DNA of 64,000 bases from Spirochaeta africana DSM 8902. Lineage in GTDB: Bacteria > Spirochaetota > Spirochaetia > DSM-27196 > DSM-8902. A program made the translations under genes and the position numbers. Each line of letters opens with the position of its first letter. The stretch's first letter is position 1. Below the pieces are notes generated by a model. That model was not told the DNA's origin. It made no database searches and saw only the letters and a list, made by a program, of their open reading frames with translations. The DNA lies in NCBI RefSeq assembly GCF_000242595.2, contig NC_017098.1:2232001-2296000 (forward strand), given 5' to 3'. Positions 18,074 to 27,254 of this stretch are shown here, in pieces.

Positions 18074-19355
18074 GGGGCGATCGCTGCGCAATATCGGTAA
18101 CCGATGACCGGATTCGGCGCACCTCCTGTAGCTCAGTATCGTCATCCTTGTCCAATCTGTTAATAACAGAAATTGATTCCTGCACGACCCCGCAGCCAGC
18201 CAGGCCGGGCTGCAGCACATGTGAATCAGCATACAGCGCCAGGCTGGGCAGCAAGCGGGCAGCGCCGCCCAGGCGGCGAGCAGGAGCAGCGGCAGCATGA
18301 CCGTTACGCGCCAGCCACGAAAACAGCCCGGGCGGCGGCAACGCAAAAGGACAGCCCGGCAGGCCAAGCGGCCGGTACCACACCCTGCGGCCAGGCCCCT
18401 GCGGCAGACGGGTATGCAGATCCGGATCCCCCAGCACCGACTGCAGCGCTATGCCGGGTCCGGGAAAGTAGCGGGAGATACGTCGCCCGGGAGAGAGCAA
18501 CAGCCGGTTGTCCGGGGTGATATCAGGAAACACCGGCATAGCCTGTATCAGCACCCGAGACGCGATCGCCTGCGGAGGCTGCAGCAGTTCCCATTGTGAC
18601 TCATCGCCAGGCACGGTCAGCAGCACAGCCTGGGCGCCCTGCACCACTGCCTCAAACAGCCGCCGCACATCCCCGGCGGTAGCTGGACTGCTGTAGACAG
18701 CGGCAATAATCAGCAGACCGGACAGCCCGGGTTCCACCCCTGACGCCTCGTTGTCAGCACTGCTGCCGATCCCGGCCGAAAGATTGTGCAATGGACGCTG
18801 CAGGGTATAGCTGGCAGCTGGGGGTTCCCCCTGTTCAGGATACAGGAACCTGAGCAGCGGCAGTCTGAAATCCGGCAGGAAGGCGGTGTAGTCCTGCAGC
18901 AGCTGCAGCTGGGCCGGCAGCGGGATCCGGCTTATACCCGGGAGATAGCTTTCCACTGGATGCAGCACCGCAGCCCCGGCGGCAGCAGCTGAGCCGGCAG
19001 CAATCCCCTGCCCGCCCGGTACTGGTCGGGGTTCCGGAGTCAGGCGCGAGTTCTCGATTCGTTGCCGGAGTTCCAGCAGCTGATGTCGCAAGGGATGCAG
19101 CCGGCTCTTGAGATTGACCGCCTCACCGGTATTCTCCCGCACCAGCTGCTCTGCAGCCCCCTGCAGGGTAAACCCGCGCTGTTCGATCAGATACTTTAGC
19201 CGGAACAGCAGGTGTACATGGGATTCCGTGTACATGCGATGCCCGCTCATGCTGCGTTCCGGACTGAGCCACGGTATCTGCTCTTCCCAGTAGCGAAGCA
19301 CATGCGGTTTCAGGTCAAGCTGCTCGCAGATTTCGGCAACCGTCCTGCCCTGCAT
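18048..19355 (-). CDS. MerR-type transcription regulator with long C-terminal region
   Basis: The protein has 435 residues. The first 75 form a MerR winged helix-turn-helix: TVAEICEQLDL, then VLRYWEEQIPWL, the wing SGHRMYTESHV and the helix LKYLIEQRGFTLQGAAEQL. A short coiled coil (about 85-105) follows, as in MerR dimers. Residues from about 130 to 435 are Leu/Pro/Gly-rich and match no effector domain known to me. Typical MerR proteins have 110-280 residues, so the sensor part is unusual. The ATG overlaps the der stop (TGATG). The next gene starts within its 3' end. Confidence 0.75.
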   Translation of the reverse strand: MQGRTVAEICEQLDLKPHVLRYWEEQIPWLSPERSMSGHRMYTESHVHLLFRLKYLIEQRGFTLQGAAEQLVRENTGEAVNLKSRLHPLRHQLLELRQRIENSRLTPEPRPVPGGQGIAAGSAAAAGAAVLHPVESYLPGISRIPLPAQLQLLQDYTAFLPDFRLPLLRFLYPEQGEPPAASYTLQRPLHNLSAGIGSSADNEASGVEPGLSGLLIIAAVYSSPATAGDVRRLFEAVVQGAQAVLLTVPGDESQWELLQPPQAIASRVLIQAMPVFPDITPDNRLLLSPGRRISRYFPGPGIALQSVLGDPDLHTRLPQGPGRRVWYRPLGLPGCPFALPPPGLFSWLARNGHAAAAPARRLGGAARLLPSLALYADSHVLQPGLAGCGVVQESISVINRLDKDDDTELQEVRRIRSSVTDIAQRSPHVSVYIET

Positions 19356-20728
19356 CAGCTCCTCCGCGAATCCCGCAGCTCGATGGTAACCGGGACATCC
19401 GTCAATCCGAACTGCTTGCGGATTCTGTTCAGAATATAGCGCTGGTAGCTTTCGGGAAAATCACTGCGGCGGTTCACGAACAGCACAAACTGGATCGGCG
19501 CAACCGAAACCTGGGTAATATAACGGACCTTCCAGCGCCTGCCTTTCTTGGTTGGCGGCGGGGTCTGTTCCAGCCATGCCTGCAGGTGCTTGTTCAGTAT
19601 ACCGGTCTCGATCCTGGTATGGAGCTGACTGCGCACTCGCACTGCCAGACGAAGCAGTTTGTCGATCCCGTCGCCCTGAATGGCTGATAGCGGCACAATC
19701 GGGGCAAATGCCAGAATCGGAAATACGAAAGAAATCCGATCCTTGATTGCCTCCAGCTGGTTGCTGATCCGTGGCATCAGATCCCACTTGTTCAGCACCA
19801 GTACAATCCCGCGACCATGCTTGACGACCTGACCGGCAATCTTCTTGTCCTGATCGCTCAGGCCTTTCTGGGCATCAATCATCAGGAATACCACATCGGC
19901 GTCCTGGATAACCCCGATAGCGCGGGTAACACTGTAGTACTCGATATCCTCGGTAATGCGTCGCTTGCGCCTGATGCCGGCGGTATCCAGGATAGTCCAG
20001 TCAATACCGTCAAAGCGAAACCTTCCCTCAACGACATCGCGCGTAGTACCGGCAACATCCGAAACGATCGAACGCTCCTCCTGGAGTATCTGATTGACGA
20101 GGGTGGACTTCCCGGTATTGGGCTGCCCCAGAATCCCTATCCGCATGGGGGCTTTGGGATCAAAGGAGGTCTCTTCGACCGTCGCCTCCCTGGGAACAAG
20201 TTCACCGCGGGATGACAGCAGTTCCCAGACAGCGATCTCCAGATCATCGATGCCCAGGCCATGGGCAGCCGAGATCGGCACCAGATCCGCAAAGCCGAGC
20301 TCAAGCAGATTCCAGGCTTCCTGTTCACGCGCACTGTTGTCGACCTTGTTCACGGCCAGAATCAGCTTGTCAAAAAAGGGGCGCAGACGCCGGATGATCT
20401 CGTGATCCTCCGGTGAAACCTCTTCTACATCAAGCAGCAGCACAACGGCATCGGCGCGCTCAATCTCGGCATAGGCCTTGTCGGAGATGAGCCTGGCCAG
20501 CGATTCGGTCAGGGTGGTCACCCCGCCGGTATCGACCAGCAGCAGCGGCACATCCCGGAGCTCCCAGAGTGACTCGACCGGATCCCGGGTTACCCCGGGG
20601 GTCGGATCGGTTATCGAGCGGCGGGTTCGGGTTAACCGGTTGCACAGCGTCGATTTTCCGACATTCGGCCTCCCGACAATTGCCACGCGAGGATAATGCT
20701 GTGTATCAGGCGTTGGTTCGATAATCAA
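19355..20728 (-). CDS. der: Ribosome assembly GTPase Der (EngA)
   Basis: This double GTPase has 457 residues if the TTG at 20728 is used. That TTG has GGAG seven bases upstream; the ATG at 20770 has no site and lies further inside ptsI. The G1 motifs are GRPNVGKST (first domain) and GQPNTGKST (second). G3 motifs DTGGV and DTAGIRRKRR and G4 motifs NKVD and NKWD are visible, followed by the C-terminal KH-like domain. Der is needed for 50S subunit maturation. The gene overlaps the 3' end of ptsI by 23 bases. Confidence 0.95.
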   Translation of the reverse strand: MIIEPTPDTQHYPRVAIVGRPNVGKSTLCNRLTRTRRSITDPTPGVTRDPVESLWELRDVPLLLVDTGGVTTLTESLARLISDKAYAEIERADAVVLLLDVEEVSPEDHEIIRRLRPFFDKLILAVNKVDNSAREQEAWNLLELGFADLVPISAAHGLGIDDLEIAVWELLSSRGELVPREATVEETSFDPKAPMRIGILGQPNTGKSTLVNQILQEERSIVSDVAGTTRDVVEGRFRFDGIDWTILDTAGIRRKRRITEDIEYYSVTRAIGVIQDADVVFLMIDAQKGLSDQDKKIAGQVVKHGRGIVLVLNKWDLMPRISNQLEAIKDRISFVFPILAFAPIVPLSAIQGDGIDKLLRLAVRVRSQLHTRIETGILNKHLQAWLEQTPPPTKKGRRWKVRYITQVSVAPIQFVLFVNRRSDFPESYQRYILNRIRKQFGLTDVPVTIELRDSRRS

Positions 20729-22478
20729 ATCTTTTCTCCATGAGCTGGGCAACATAGGACTGGATTTCATCGTGGCTCTTCATGTCCATGATCGTACCCA
20801 CCAGCTCCTCTGCTTCCAGCAGCGTCACATTGCGCAGTATTTGCTTGACCTCGGGAATTGCGGCGGCTCCCATACTGAATTCATCCAGTCCCAGCCCCAA
20901 CAGTATCAGGGTCGCCAATGGATCACCGGCCATCTCGCCGCACATCGCTACCGGTATGCCGTTGGCATGTGCATTACGGATAATGGTAGTCAATAACCGC
21001 AGAACAGCCGGATGAAATGGTTCGTAGAGATAGGCAACCCGCTCATTCCCCCGGTCTACGGCCAGAGTATACTGTATTAAGTCGTTTGTTCCAATCGAAA
21101 AGAAGTCTACCCGCTTGGCCAGCACATCCGACACCACCGCTGCCGAAGGAATCTCGATCATGATCCCGACCGGGATATACGCCGCCATCGGCACTGCTTC
21201 GCGATGCAGCTCCTCGACCACACTGTCGTACAGGGCCAGCACCTGATTCAACTCCTCGATCCCCGAGACCATCGGGAACATGATGCGCAGTTTCCCGTGA
21301 GCACTGGCGCGCAGCAGGGCTCGCAGCTGTGTGCGAAACAGATCGGTCTCGGACAGGCACAGCCGGATCGCCCGCCAGCCGAGTATCGGGTTTTTGTCCT
21401 GGTGATCAAACCGACCCGGGAAAAGCTTGTCGCCCCCGATATCCAGGGTACGGATGGTTACGGTTTTACCGGGAAGTGCCTCCAGCACCTGGGAATATAC
21501 CCGATACTGGGTCTCCTCATCCGGTATTGATCCGGATTGGAGAAAAAGAAACTCGGAGCGATACAATCCCACCCCGTCTGCCCCGTGAGACAGGACCGAA
21601 TCAACCTCTTCCGGTATCTCGATGTTGGCCTTGAGGAAGATCAGCTTGCCGTCGCGTGTTTCGGCCGGCAGATTGGTGTAGCGCATCAATCTGACCTCGC
21701 GACGATGCCAGTCGCGCTGCCGCTGCTGGTAATCCCGCAGCTGCCGTGCATCCGGGCGCAGAATCACCGTACCGGTACTGCCATCGAGTATCAGGGTGTC
21801 GCCGTGATTGGCCTGATCACTGACCGTGCTCAACCCCAGAACAGCCGGAATCTCGAATGCGCGCGTCAGGATAGCGGTGTGACTGGTCTTGCCCCCCTGG
21901 TCCATAGCAACCCCGAGTACATTCCTGGTATCCATACGGATCGCATCCGAGGGCATCAGATCATCACAAACAAGGATCTGCTCCTCCCCCAGTTGATGCA
22001 GATTGGGGAGGTCACGTCCCATAAGGTGATTCAATATCCGGCGCTCAACATCCTGCAAGTCAGAGGTTCGCTCGCGCAGATAGGTATGCTGTGAGCGTCC
22101 GAGTTTGTTGATCAGTTCCTGTATCACCCCATGCACAATCCACTCGGCATTCTGCAGCTTGATGGACAGAAGCTTATCCACCTGATCCTGCAGCTCCGGA
22201 TCCTGCAGCATCAGGGTGTGCGATTCAAGCATAGCGGCCTGGTCGGCACTGTCCCCCAGCTTCTCCAGACGCCTGGTTTCGGCTTGAAGCTCCGAAGCCG
22301 CCGCAGCCAGTGCTGCGTGAAACCGCTGACGCTCAGCCTCGACATCTGACTGCTCGATATCCCTTTGCGGGATATGACTGTTCAGCGAGGAAAAAACGAG
22401 TGCTTTGCCGATCGCAATGCCGGGTGAAACCGCTATGCCCTGTAGCAGAACAGTTTCAGGTTCTTGTTCATATTTCAT
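20706..22478 (-). CDS. ptsI: Phosphoenolpyruvate-protein phosphotransferase (PTS enzyme I)
   Basis: The 590-residue protein has full enzyme I length. The N-terminal HPr-binding part opens with GIAVSPGIAIGKA. The phosphorylated His lies in GGKTSHTAIL at about 185-195. The PEP-binding barrel has the conserved EFLFLQ, the RTLDIGGDK motif and the active-site segment around MCGEMAGDPL. It moves phosphate from PEP to HPr. No HPr, IIA or permease gene is in the window, so a regulatory or incomplete PTS is possible. GGAAGAG precedes the ATG. It is divergent from the GerMN gene, with 25 bases between starts. Confidence 0.95.
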   Translation of the reverse strand: MKYEQEPETVLLQGIAVSPGIAIGKALVFSSLNSHIPQRDIEQSDVEAERQRFHAALAAAASELQAETRRLEKLGDSADQAAMLESHTLMLQDPELQDQVDKLLSIKLQNAEWIVHGVIQELINKLGRSQHTYLRERTSDLQDVERRILNHLMGRDLPNLHQLGEEQILVCDDLMPSDAIRMDTRNVLGVAMDQGGKTSHTAILTRAFEIPAVLGLSTVSDQANHGDTLILDGSTGTVILRPDARQLRDYQQRQRDWHRREVRLMRYTNLPAETRDGKLIFLKANIEIPEEVDSVLSHGADGVGLYRSEFLFLQSGSIPDEETQYRVYSQVLEALPGKTVTIRTLDIGGDKLFPGRFDHQDKNPILGWRAIRLCLSETDLFRTQLRALLRASAHGKLRIMFPMVSGIEELNQVLALYDSVVEELHREAVPMAAYIPVGIMIEIPSAAVVSDVLAKRVDFFSIGTNDLIQYTLAVDRGNERVAYLYEPFHPAVLRLLTTIIRNAHANGIPVAMCGEMAGDPLATLILLGLGLDEFSMGAAAIPEVKQILRNVTLLEAEELVGTIMDMKSHDEIQSYVAQLMEKRFDYRTNA

Positions 22479-22503
22479 ATAACTCTTCCGATATTAGTAT
22501 ATC

Positions 22504-23325
22504 ATGGGACGGTCACGCACGCGCAAGCGCGTTTCACTTGGAATACTCTTCTGGATAGCCTTTATCCTGTTTATCCTGGTTGTTTTTCTGTTCAGCCGGC
22601 AGAATATTCAGCATGTTATGGAGACTACCGGACTGCTGGAAATTCTGCAAACCCGTCTCGGGACTGGTGAAGCGGAAGAATCCCCGGACCTGGACAGGAT
22701 CACCAGCCCGCTGCAGCCCCGTCAGGAAGCCCCGGATGAACCCCTGGTGCAACCGGAAGAGCCTGCACCGCCGCCTCCTGAGCCTGCACCCGAACCCGAA
22801 CGCGAACCCGAGGAACCCCGCGAACCCGCCGCCCCTCCGGAGCAGCGGGAACCCGAACCCCGGCAACCGGAGCAGCCGCCAGCACCAGAGACAACCGAGG
22901 AAACGCGCACCGCGCGCCTCTACTATATCCGTGTCAGCGACGACGGGCGCATAAACGCCGAGGCGGCCCGTCGCAATCTGCCGGTCACCAATGCACCGCT
23001 GACGGCAAATCTGCGGGCACTGATTCAGGGCCCTACCACCGATGAGCTGAACAATGGCCTGCTGAATCTTATTCCGTCGGATACGCGTCTGCTTTCTGCC
23101 AGTGTAAACAACCGGGTGGCTTACCTGAACTTCTCGGAGGAGTTCAGGTTCAATTCCCTGGGTACAGAAGGCCTGATCGCACAGCTGCAGCAGATCGTAT
23201 TTACCGCCACCGAATTCTCCAGTGTAGATCGCGTACAGTTTCTTATCAACGGAGAGCAGAAGGAGTACCTGGGGGGAGACGGGGTCTATATCGGCCAGCC
23301 GCTCGGCAGGTCAGCCTTCCACTGA
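22504..23325 (+). CDS. GerMN-domain membrane protein
   Basis: The 273-residue protein has an N-terminal membrane helix at about 14-34 (ILFWIAFILFILVVFLF). A Pro/Glu/Arg-rich linker lies at about 60-135 and a C-terminal GerMN domain at about 140-270. The domain shows the usual pattern: LTANLRALIQGPT, then IPSDTRLLSASV, YLNFSEEF and QQIVFTATE. GerMN domains occur in sporulation GerM and in other envelope proteins, and may bind peptidoglycan or partners. This is not a spore-former signal by itself. No ribosome site is seen before the ATG. Confidence 0.8.
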   Translation: MGRSRTRKRVSLGILFWIAFILFILVVFLFSRQNIQHVMETTGLLEILQTRLGTGEAEESPDLDRITSPLQPRQEAPDEPLVQPEEPAPPPPEPAPEPEREPEEPREPAAPPEQREPEPRQPEQPPAPETTEETRTARLYYIRVSDDGRINAEAARRNLPVTNAPLTANLRALIQGPTTDELNNGLLNLIPSDTRLLSASVNNRVAYLNFSEEFRFNSLGTEGLIAQLQQIVFTATEFSSVDRVQFLINGEQKEYLGGDGVYIGQPLGRSAFH

Positions 23326-23346
23326 ACCGGCACCGGTGGCAAACCG

Positions 23347-24108
23347 TCAGGAATCAGCCAGGGCTGCCGGCCCGGCAGAGACCAGCACCAGAAACTCCTG
23401 ATTGCCGTGCCTGCCGGTAACCGGTGAGGGCATGATACGATCCACCTGAATTCCGGCTTCCTCCCAGTCTCGTACGGCGGCTGCCACGATCTCATCAAGG
23501 CAGTCAGCCGGCACCACCCCGTCGAACCAGTCAGGCGGATCCTGCCACTCGAACTGAGGCTTGAGCAGAACTATCCCGCGGTGCTGCCGACACAACGGGA
23601 GCACCGTCAGTACCGGACGCAATGCAGACCGAAAGCTCAGATCCATACAGAAGGCATCAGGGCGGGGGTCGTAGCGACGCGGCTCCATGATGTTACAGCG
23701 CTCCCAGACATGCACCCGCGCATCCGTACGAAGGCGGTAATCCAGCTGGTTGTACCCGACATCTACGGCATGTACGGCGGTCGCGCCAAGATCAAGCAGG
23801 CAGGCGGTAAACCCGCCGGTACTGGCCCCGGCATCCAGCCAGACCATCCCGGCCGGGGAGATCTCCCAGGCGGCCAGCGCCGCTTCAAGCTTGAACCGCC
23901 CGCGACCACCGGCGGCGGTATCAGCCTCTGCGATACTGATATCAGCGGTCACCGGGATCGGTACCGATCCGGAACGCTGCAGCTCGCCGTCAACCCGCAC
24001 CCTGCCGGATGCCAGCAAAGCAAAAATCTGATCCTTGTCCAGATCCGGATACCTGAGACGAAGCAGCTCACGAAGCGGCTTCCTGCCACTCCGCTTCCCG
24101 GAACTCAT
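23347..24108 (-). CDS. tlyA: TlyA-family rRNA 2'-O-methyltransferase / haemolysin A homologue
   Basis: The 253-residue protein has an N-terminal S4 RNA-binding domain (about 8-65, LRLRYPDLDKDQIFALLASG). An FtsJ-like AdoMet methylase domain follows, with motif I as LDAGASTGGFTACLLDLG (about 96-113) and the aspartate and lysine of the catalytic tetrad in CMDLSF and LLKPQFE. In mycobacteria TlyA methylates 16S and 23S rRNA and sets capreomycin sensitivity; the Brachyspira protein was named a haemolysin. The ATG overlaps the ymdB stop (ATGA), so it is translationally coupled to the rny-ymdB pair. Confidence 0.92.
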   Translation of the reverse strand: MSSGKRSGRKPLRELLRLRYPDLDKDQIFALLASGRVRVDGELQRSGSVPIPVTADISIAEADTAAGGRGRFKLEAALAAWEISPAGMVWLDAGASTGGFTACLLDLGATAVHAVDVGYNQLDYRLRTDARVHVWERCNIMEPRRYDPRPDAFCMDLSFRSALRPVLTVLPLCRQHRGIVLLKPQFEWQDPPDWFDGVVPADCLDEIVAAAVRDWEEAGIQVDRIMPSPVTGRHGNQEFLVLVSAGPAALADS

Positions 24109-24899
24109 ACCAGAGACACCTCCCGGATCCGTTCGATCGCTACGGCGGTACCGCTGTCGGGGTTCACCCGCAGGACCAGCCCCTGGATCATGGCAGGGGC
24201 ATCCACGACGCTGTTTTTATGCGGCACCATGGTGGTACTCCGCATAATGCTGGTACGCGGATCAAAGCCGATAACACTGTCTTCCGGCCCGGTCGCCCCG
24301 ATATCGGTAATATAGGCGGTTCCCTTCGGGAAAATCCGTTCATCTGCTGTCTGGATATGGGTGTGCGTTCCGTACACCAGCGCAGCCTTGCCGTCGATCA
24401 TCAACGCCAGGGCCTCTTTTTCCTCGGCAGCCTCGGCATGAAAATCCACGATTATCACCCCGGCCTTGGCAAGTTCTTTTTTCTGCAGGTCACGGAACTT
24501 GCGAAACGGGCAGTCTATCTGCGGCATTCGGCGACGCCCCTGCAGGTTGACTACCGCCACCGAGGTGCCGCGACAGTCGAGTACCTCGACACCTCGACCG
24601 GGACATCCGCGCGGATAGTTGGCCGGGCGCAGTACCGGACGTTCCCCGTCCAGCACCTGTGCAGTATCGTCATGCTGCCAGATATGGTTGCCACTGGTCA
24701 CCACATCCGCGCCGGCCTTGAACAGCTGCTCGGCTATCACCGGAGAAATGCCAAAGCCGTCATCGGCATTCTCGCCGTTCACGATCACCAGATCGGCACG
24801 ATGCGTGCGACGCAGTGCGTGTAAACCGGAAACGACCGCCCTCATACCGGGGCGGCCGATTACATCTCCGAGTATCAGTATTCTCAGTTCGGAACTCAA
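24105..24899 (-). CDS. ymdB: YmdB-type metallophosphoesterase (TIGR00282)
   Basis: The 264-residue protein has metal-binding motifs of the family: GDVIGRPG (about 10-17), VNGENAD (about 39-45), SGNHIWQ (about 69-75), VDFHAEA and the GTHTHIQTAD motif. In Bacillus, YmdB is a cyclic nucleotide phosphodiesterase that affects biofilm genes and is encoded right after rny, as here. The start is TTG at 24899, overlapping the rny stop (TTGA). It overlaps tlyA by four bases at the other end. Confidence 0.92.
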   Translation of the reverse strand: MSSELRILILGDVIGRPGMRAVVSGLHALRRTHRADLVIVNGENADDGFGISPVIAEQLFKAGADVVTSGNHIWQHDDTAQVLDGERPVLRPANYPRGCPGRGVEVLDCRGTSVAVVNLQGRRRMPQIDCPFRKFRDLQKKELAKAGVIIVDFHAEAAEEKEALALMIDGKAALVYGTHTHIQTADERIFPKGTAYITDIGATGPEDSVIGFDPRTSIMRSTTMVPHKNSVVDAPAMIQGLVLRVNPDSGTAVAIERIREVSLV

Positions 24900-26425
24900 C
24901 GGGCATACTCCACAATCCGGGTTTCTCGAATCATGGTAACCTTGATCCGGCCCGGATACCGCAGCTGCTCCTCGATCTTGCGAGCGATCTGCTTGGCAAC
25001 CTCTCGCGCCTGCATGTCGGTTACCTTTTCGTGATCAACCATTATGCGCAGTTCACGTCCGGCCTGAATAGCATAAGCCTTATCAACGCCGTCAAAATCC
25101 TCGGCGATCTTCTCCAGGTTCTCCAGGCGCTTGATGTAGTTGTCCAGGGTTTCCCGGCGCGCTCCGGGGCGCGAGGCCGACAAGGCATCCGCTACCTGCA
25201 CGATCACCGACTCGATACAACTGTGCGGTACATCTCCATGATGGGCTGCAATAGCGTTAATTACCCGTTCATCCTCGCCTATCCGCTTGGCCAGCTCTAC
25301 CCCGAGCTCTACGTGATTACTGTCCTCGTCGCACTCGATCCCTTTGCCGATATCATGCAGCAGGCCGGCTCGCACCGCAATCTCACGGTCAGCACCTACC
25401 TCGGCCGCCAGCATGCCGGACAGGATGGCAACCTCTTTGCTGTGAGCCAACACATTCTGGCCGTAGCTGGTACGGAACTTGAGCCGCCCCAGACCGCGAA
25501 TTCCCTCCGGCTTCATATGGTGAACACCCAGATCGAACAGGGCCTTCTCACCTTCCTCGAAGATACTTTGCGAGATCTCGTGCGTCACCTTGTGCACCAC
25601 TTCTTCGATGCGCGTGGGGTGAATTCTGCCATCCGACACCAGTCGTTCGAGTGCCTGGCGGGCAATCTCCTTGCGAACCGGATCGAAGCACGACACCACG
25701 ACTGCCTCCGGGGTATCGTCGATAATAATGTCAACACCGGTCAGGGTCTCGAGGGTGCGGATATTCCGACCCTCACGGCCAATAATCCGTCCCTTCATCT
25801 CGTCGTTAGGGAGACTTACCGAGGTCACCGTCACCTCAGCGTTCACCTCGCTGGCGAGTCGCTGGATGGTGGTAACCAGGATATCACGCGACTGCTTGTC
25901 GGCAGTCATGCGAGCCTCGGCCTCGATCTTGTTTATCATCCCCTGGGCTTCATGCCGAGCATCATCCTCCAGCGACTTGATGATCAGCGACTTGGCCTCA
26001 TCAATCGTAAGCCCGGATACCCGTTCCAGCTCGTTGCGGAGATTTTCTTCTACCTGGTGTAAACTCTGTTCCTTATCCTGTAACGCCTTCTCACGGTCGG
26101 TGAATGATTGCTGCCGGCGTTCTACCTGCTCAATCTTTGCTTCTAGGTTTTCTTCCTTCTGAAGGAGCCTGCGCTCGAACCGCTGGAGTTCCCCCCGGCG
26201 TTCGCGAAACTCTTTTTCCTGTTGGTTCCGTTCTTCAATAAGCTCATCTTTTGTTTCCAACAGAAGCTGATTTTTTATTGATTCCGCTTCTTTTACTGCT
26301 TCCTGTTTAAGTCTCTCCGCTCGCTGCTCGAGCGATGAGAGCTGAAACTTGGCATACAGCCAACGAACCAGCCAACCTAGAAGTACACCGCCGAAAGGAA
26401 GGAGAATCATGCCAATGATTTCCAT
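24896..26425 (-). CDS. rny: Ribonuclease Y
   Basis: The protein has 509 residues from the ATG at 26425, which has GGAGGG just upstream; an in-frame ATG at 26437 is the alternative. An N-terminal membrane helix (about 3-22) is followed by a charged coiled coil to about 190. A KH domain (about 205-265, GRIIGREGRNIRTLE) comes next, then an HD domain with LLHDIGKG (about 355-362). RNase Y starts mRNA decay at the membrane and takes the place of RNase E in many bacteria. It leads the overlapping rny-ymdB-tlyA operon behind a strong promoter. Confidence 0.96.
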   Translation of the reverse strand: MEIIGMILLPFGGVLLGWLVRWLYAKFQLSSLEQRAERLKQEAVKEAESIKNQLLLETKDELIEERNQQEKEFRERRGELQRFERRLLQKEENLEAKIEQVERRQQSFTDREKALQDKEQSLHQVEENLRNELERVSGLTIDEAKSLIIKSLEDDARHEAQGMINKIEAEARMTADKQSRDILVTTIQRLASEVNAEVTVTSVSLPNDEMKGRIIGREGRNIRTLETLTGVDIIIDDTPEAVVVSCFDPVRKEIARQALERLVSDGRIHPTRIEEVVHKVTHEISQSIFEEGEKALFDLGVHHMKPEGIRGLGRLKFRTSYGQNVLAHSKEVAILSGMLAAEVGADREIAVRAGLLHDIGKGIECDEDSNHVELGVELAKRIGEDERVINAIAAHHGDVPHSCIESVIVQVADALSASRPGARRETLDNYIKRLENLEKIAEDFDGVDKAYAIQAGRELRIMVDHEKVTDMQAREVAKQIARKIEEQLRYPGRIKVTMIRETRIVEYAR

Positions 26426-26453
26426 AGGTCCCTCCATTCAACTGTATCGGTAA

Positions 26454-26482
26454 AACGTAGTTCATTGGCGGGGCCGTGTCAA
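26454..26482 (-). promoter_or_regulatory. Sigma-70 promoter for rny-ymdB-tlyA
   Basis: On the minus strand a perfect -35 box TTGACA (26482-26477) is followed after 17 bases by TACGTT (26459-26454), about 30 bases before the rny start. It lies in the 64-base gap after the stop of the upstream gene at 26490, so rny has its own transcription start. Confidence 0.7.
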
Positions 26483-26489
26483 GATCTGT

Positions 26490-27242
26490 TTACCCGGGAT
26501 TCCTGTCCGGAGCAGACTCCTCCAGTTCGCGACGCAGCCAGTCAACCATTGCATCGGCCCTCACCTCGAGGTGTCCGCGTATGGTTGACCTGAGCAGCCC
26601 CAGACGGACGGTACTCAAGGCCCCAACTCCATAGATGTAGATTGCGTCCTCGCGCGGATCTATATCCAGAAAGAACATCATCTGCCGGGGAGACACCACC
26701 GGTATCGGACCAACCCGCAGGCGACTGGCATTCTGCACCCGGATTGACAGCACATCCTGCTGACTGATCTCTACCTGCATTACGGCCTCGCCAAAATCGT
26801 TATCGTCCTGCAGAACATACAGCTCCATGTGATCACGGACATCCTGCGGATCCGGCCGGCGTCGCCGATCCTGTGGCGAGTCAACGACATGCACACGATG
26901 GTACAGGGTCTTTCCGGCAGAACCCGCGGACTCGGGGTACGGCAAACCCGTCATGCCGCTGACCCTCAGCATTGCACGCTGCAGACAGTCAACACGATCC
27001 TCCAGCGTACCGCACATGTGCTCGGGCCATGGCACCCGATAGATTGCCTCCATGGACTCGGTCGGGTCCAGCCGGGCAACTGCTGCCTGAATATCATCGA
27101 CAGGCCACCGGGCCTCCCGATACTCGGGAACACCGGTATAAAACAGCATGGTACGATCCAGTGGCACTGCTGCCACAGCCCCAGACCAGACCAGCAGGCT
27201 GCCGGCAAACCATATCCCCAGTAGCTTCCGCAATGCCCCCAT
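26490..27242 (-). CDS. Exported protein of unknown function
   Basis: The 250-residue protein has a signal peptide at about 1-25 (LLVWSGAVAAV). The mature part includes a possible disulphide pair of Cys residues (MCGTLEDRVDCLQ, about 92-102) and a C-terminal beta-rich half (FGEAVMQVEIS, MMFFLDIDP, IYIYGVGAL). I do not recognise a family with certainty. It follows the next gene (27255-27947) by 12 bases on the same strand, so the two are probably one transcript of envelope proteins. Confidence 0.65.
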   Translation of the reverse strand: MGALRKLLGIWFAGSLLVWSGAVAAVPLDRTMLFYTGVPEYREARWPVDDIQAAVARLDPTESMEAIYRVPWPEHMCGTLEDRVDCLQRAMLRVSGMTGLPYPESAGSAGKTLYHRVHVVDSPQDRRRRPDPQDVRDHMELYVLQDDNDFGEAVMQVEISQQDVLSIRVQNASRLRVGPIPVVSPRQMMFFLDIDPREDAIYIYGVGALSTVRLGLLRSTIRGHLEVRADAMVDWLRRELEESAPDRNPG

Positions 27243-27254
27243 ATCCTTCCCCCG

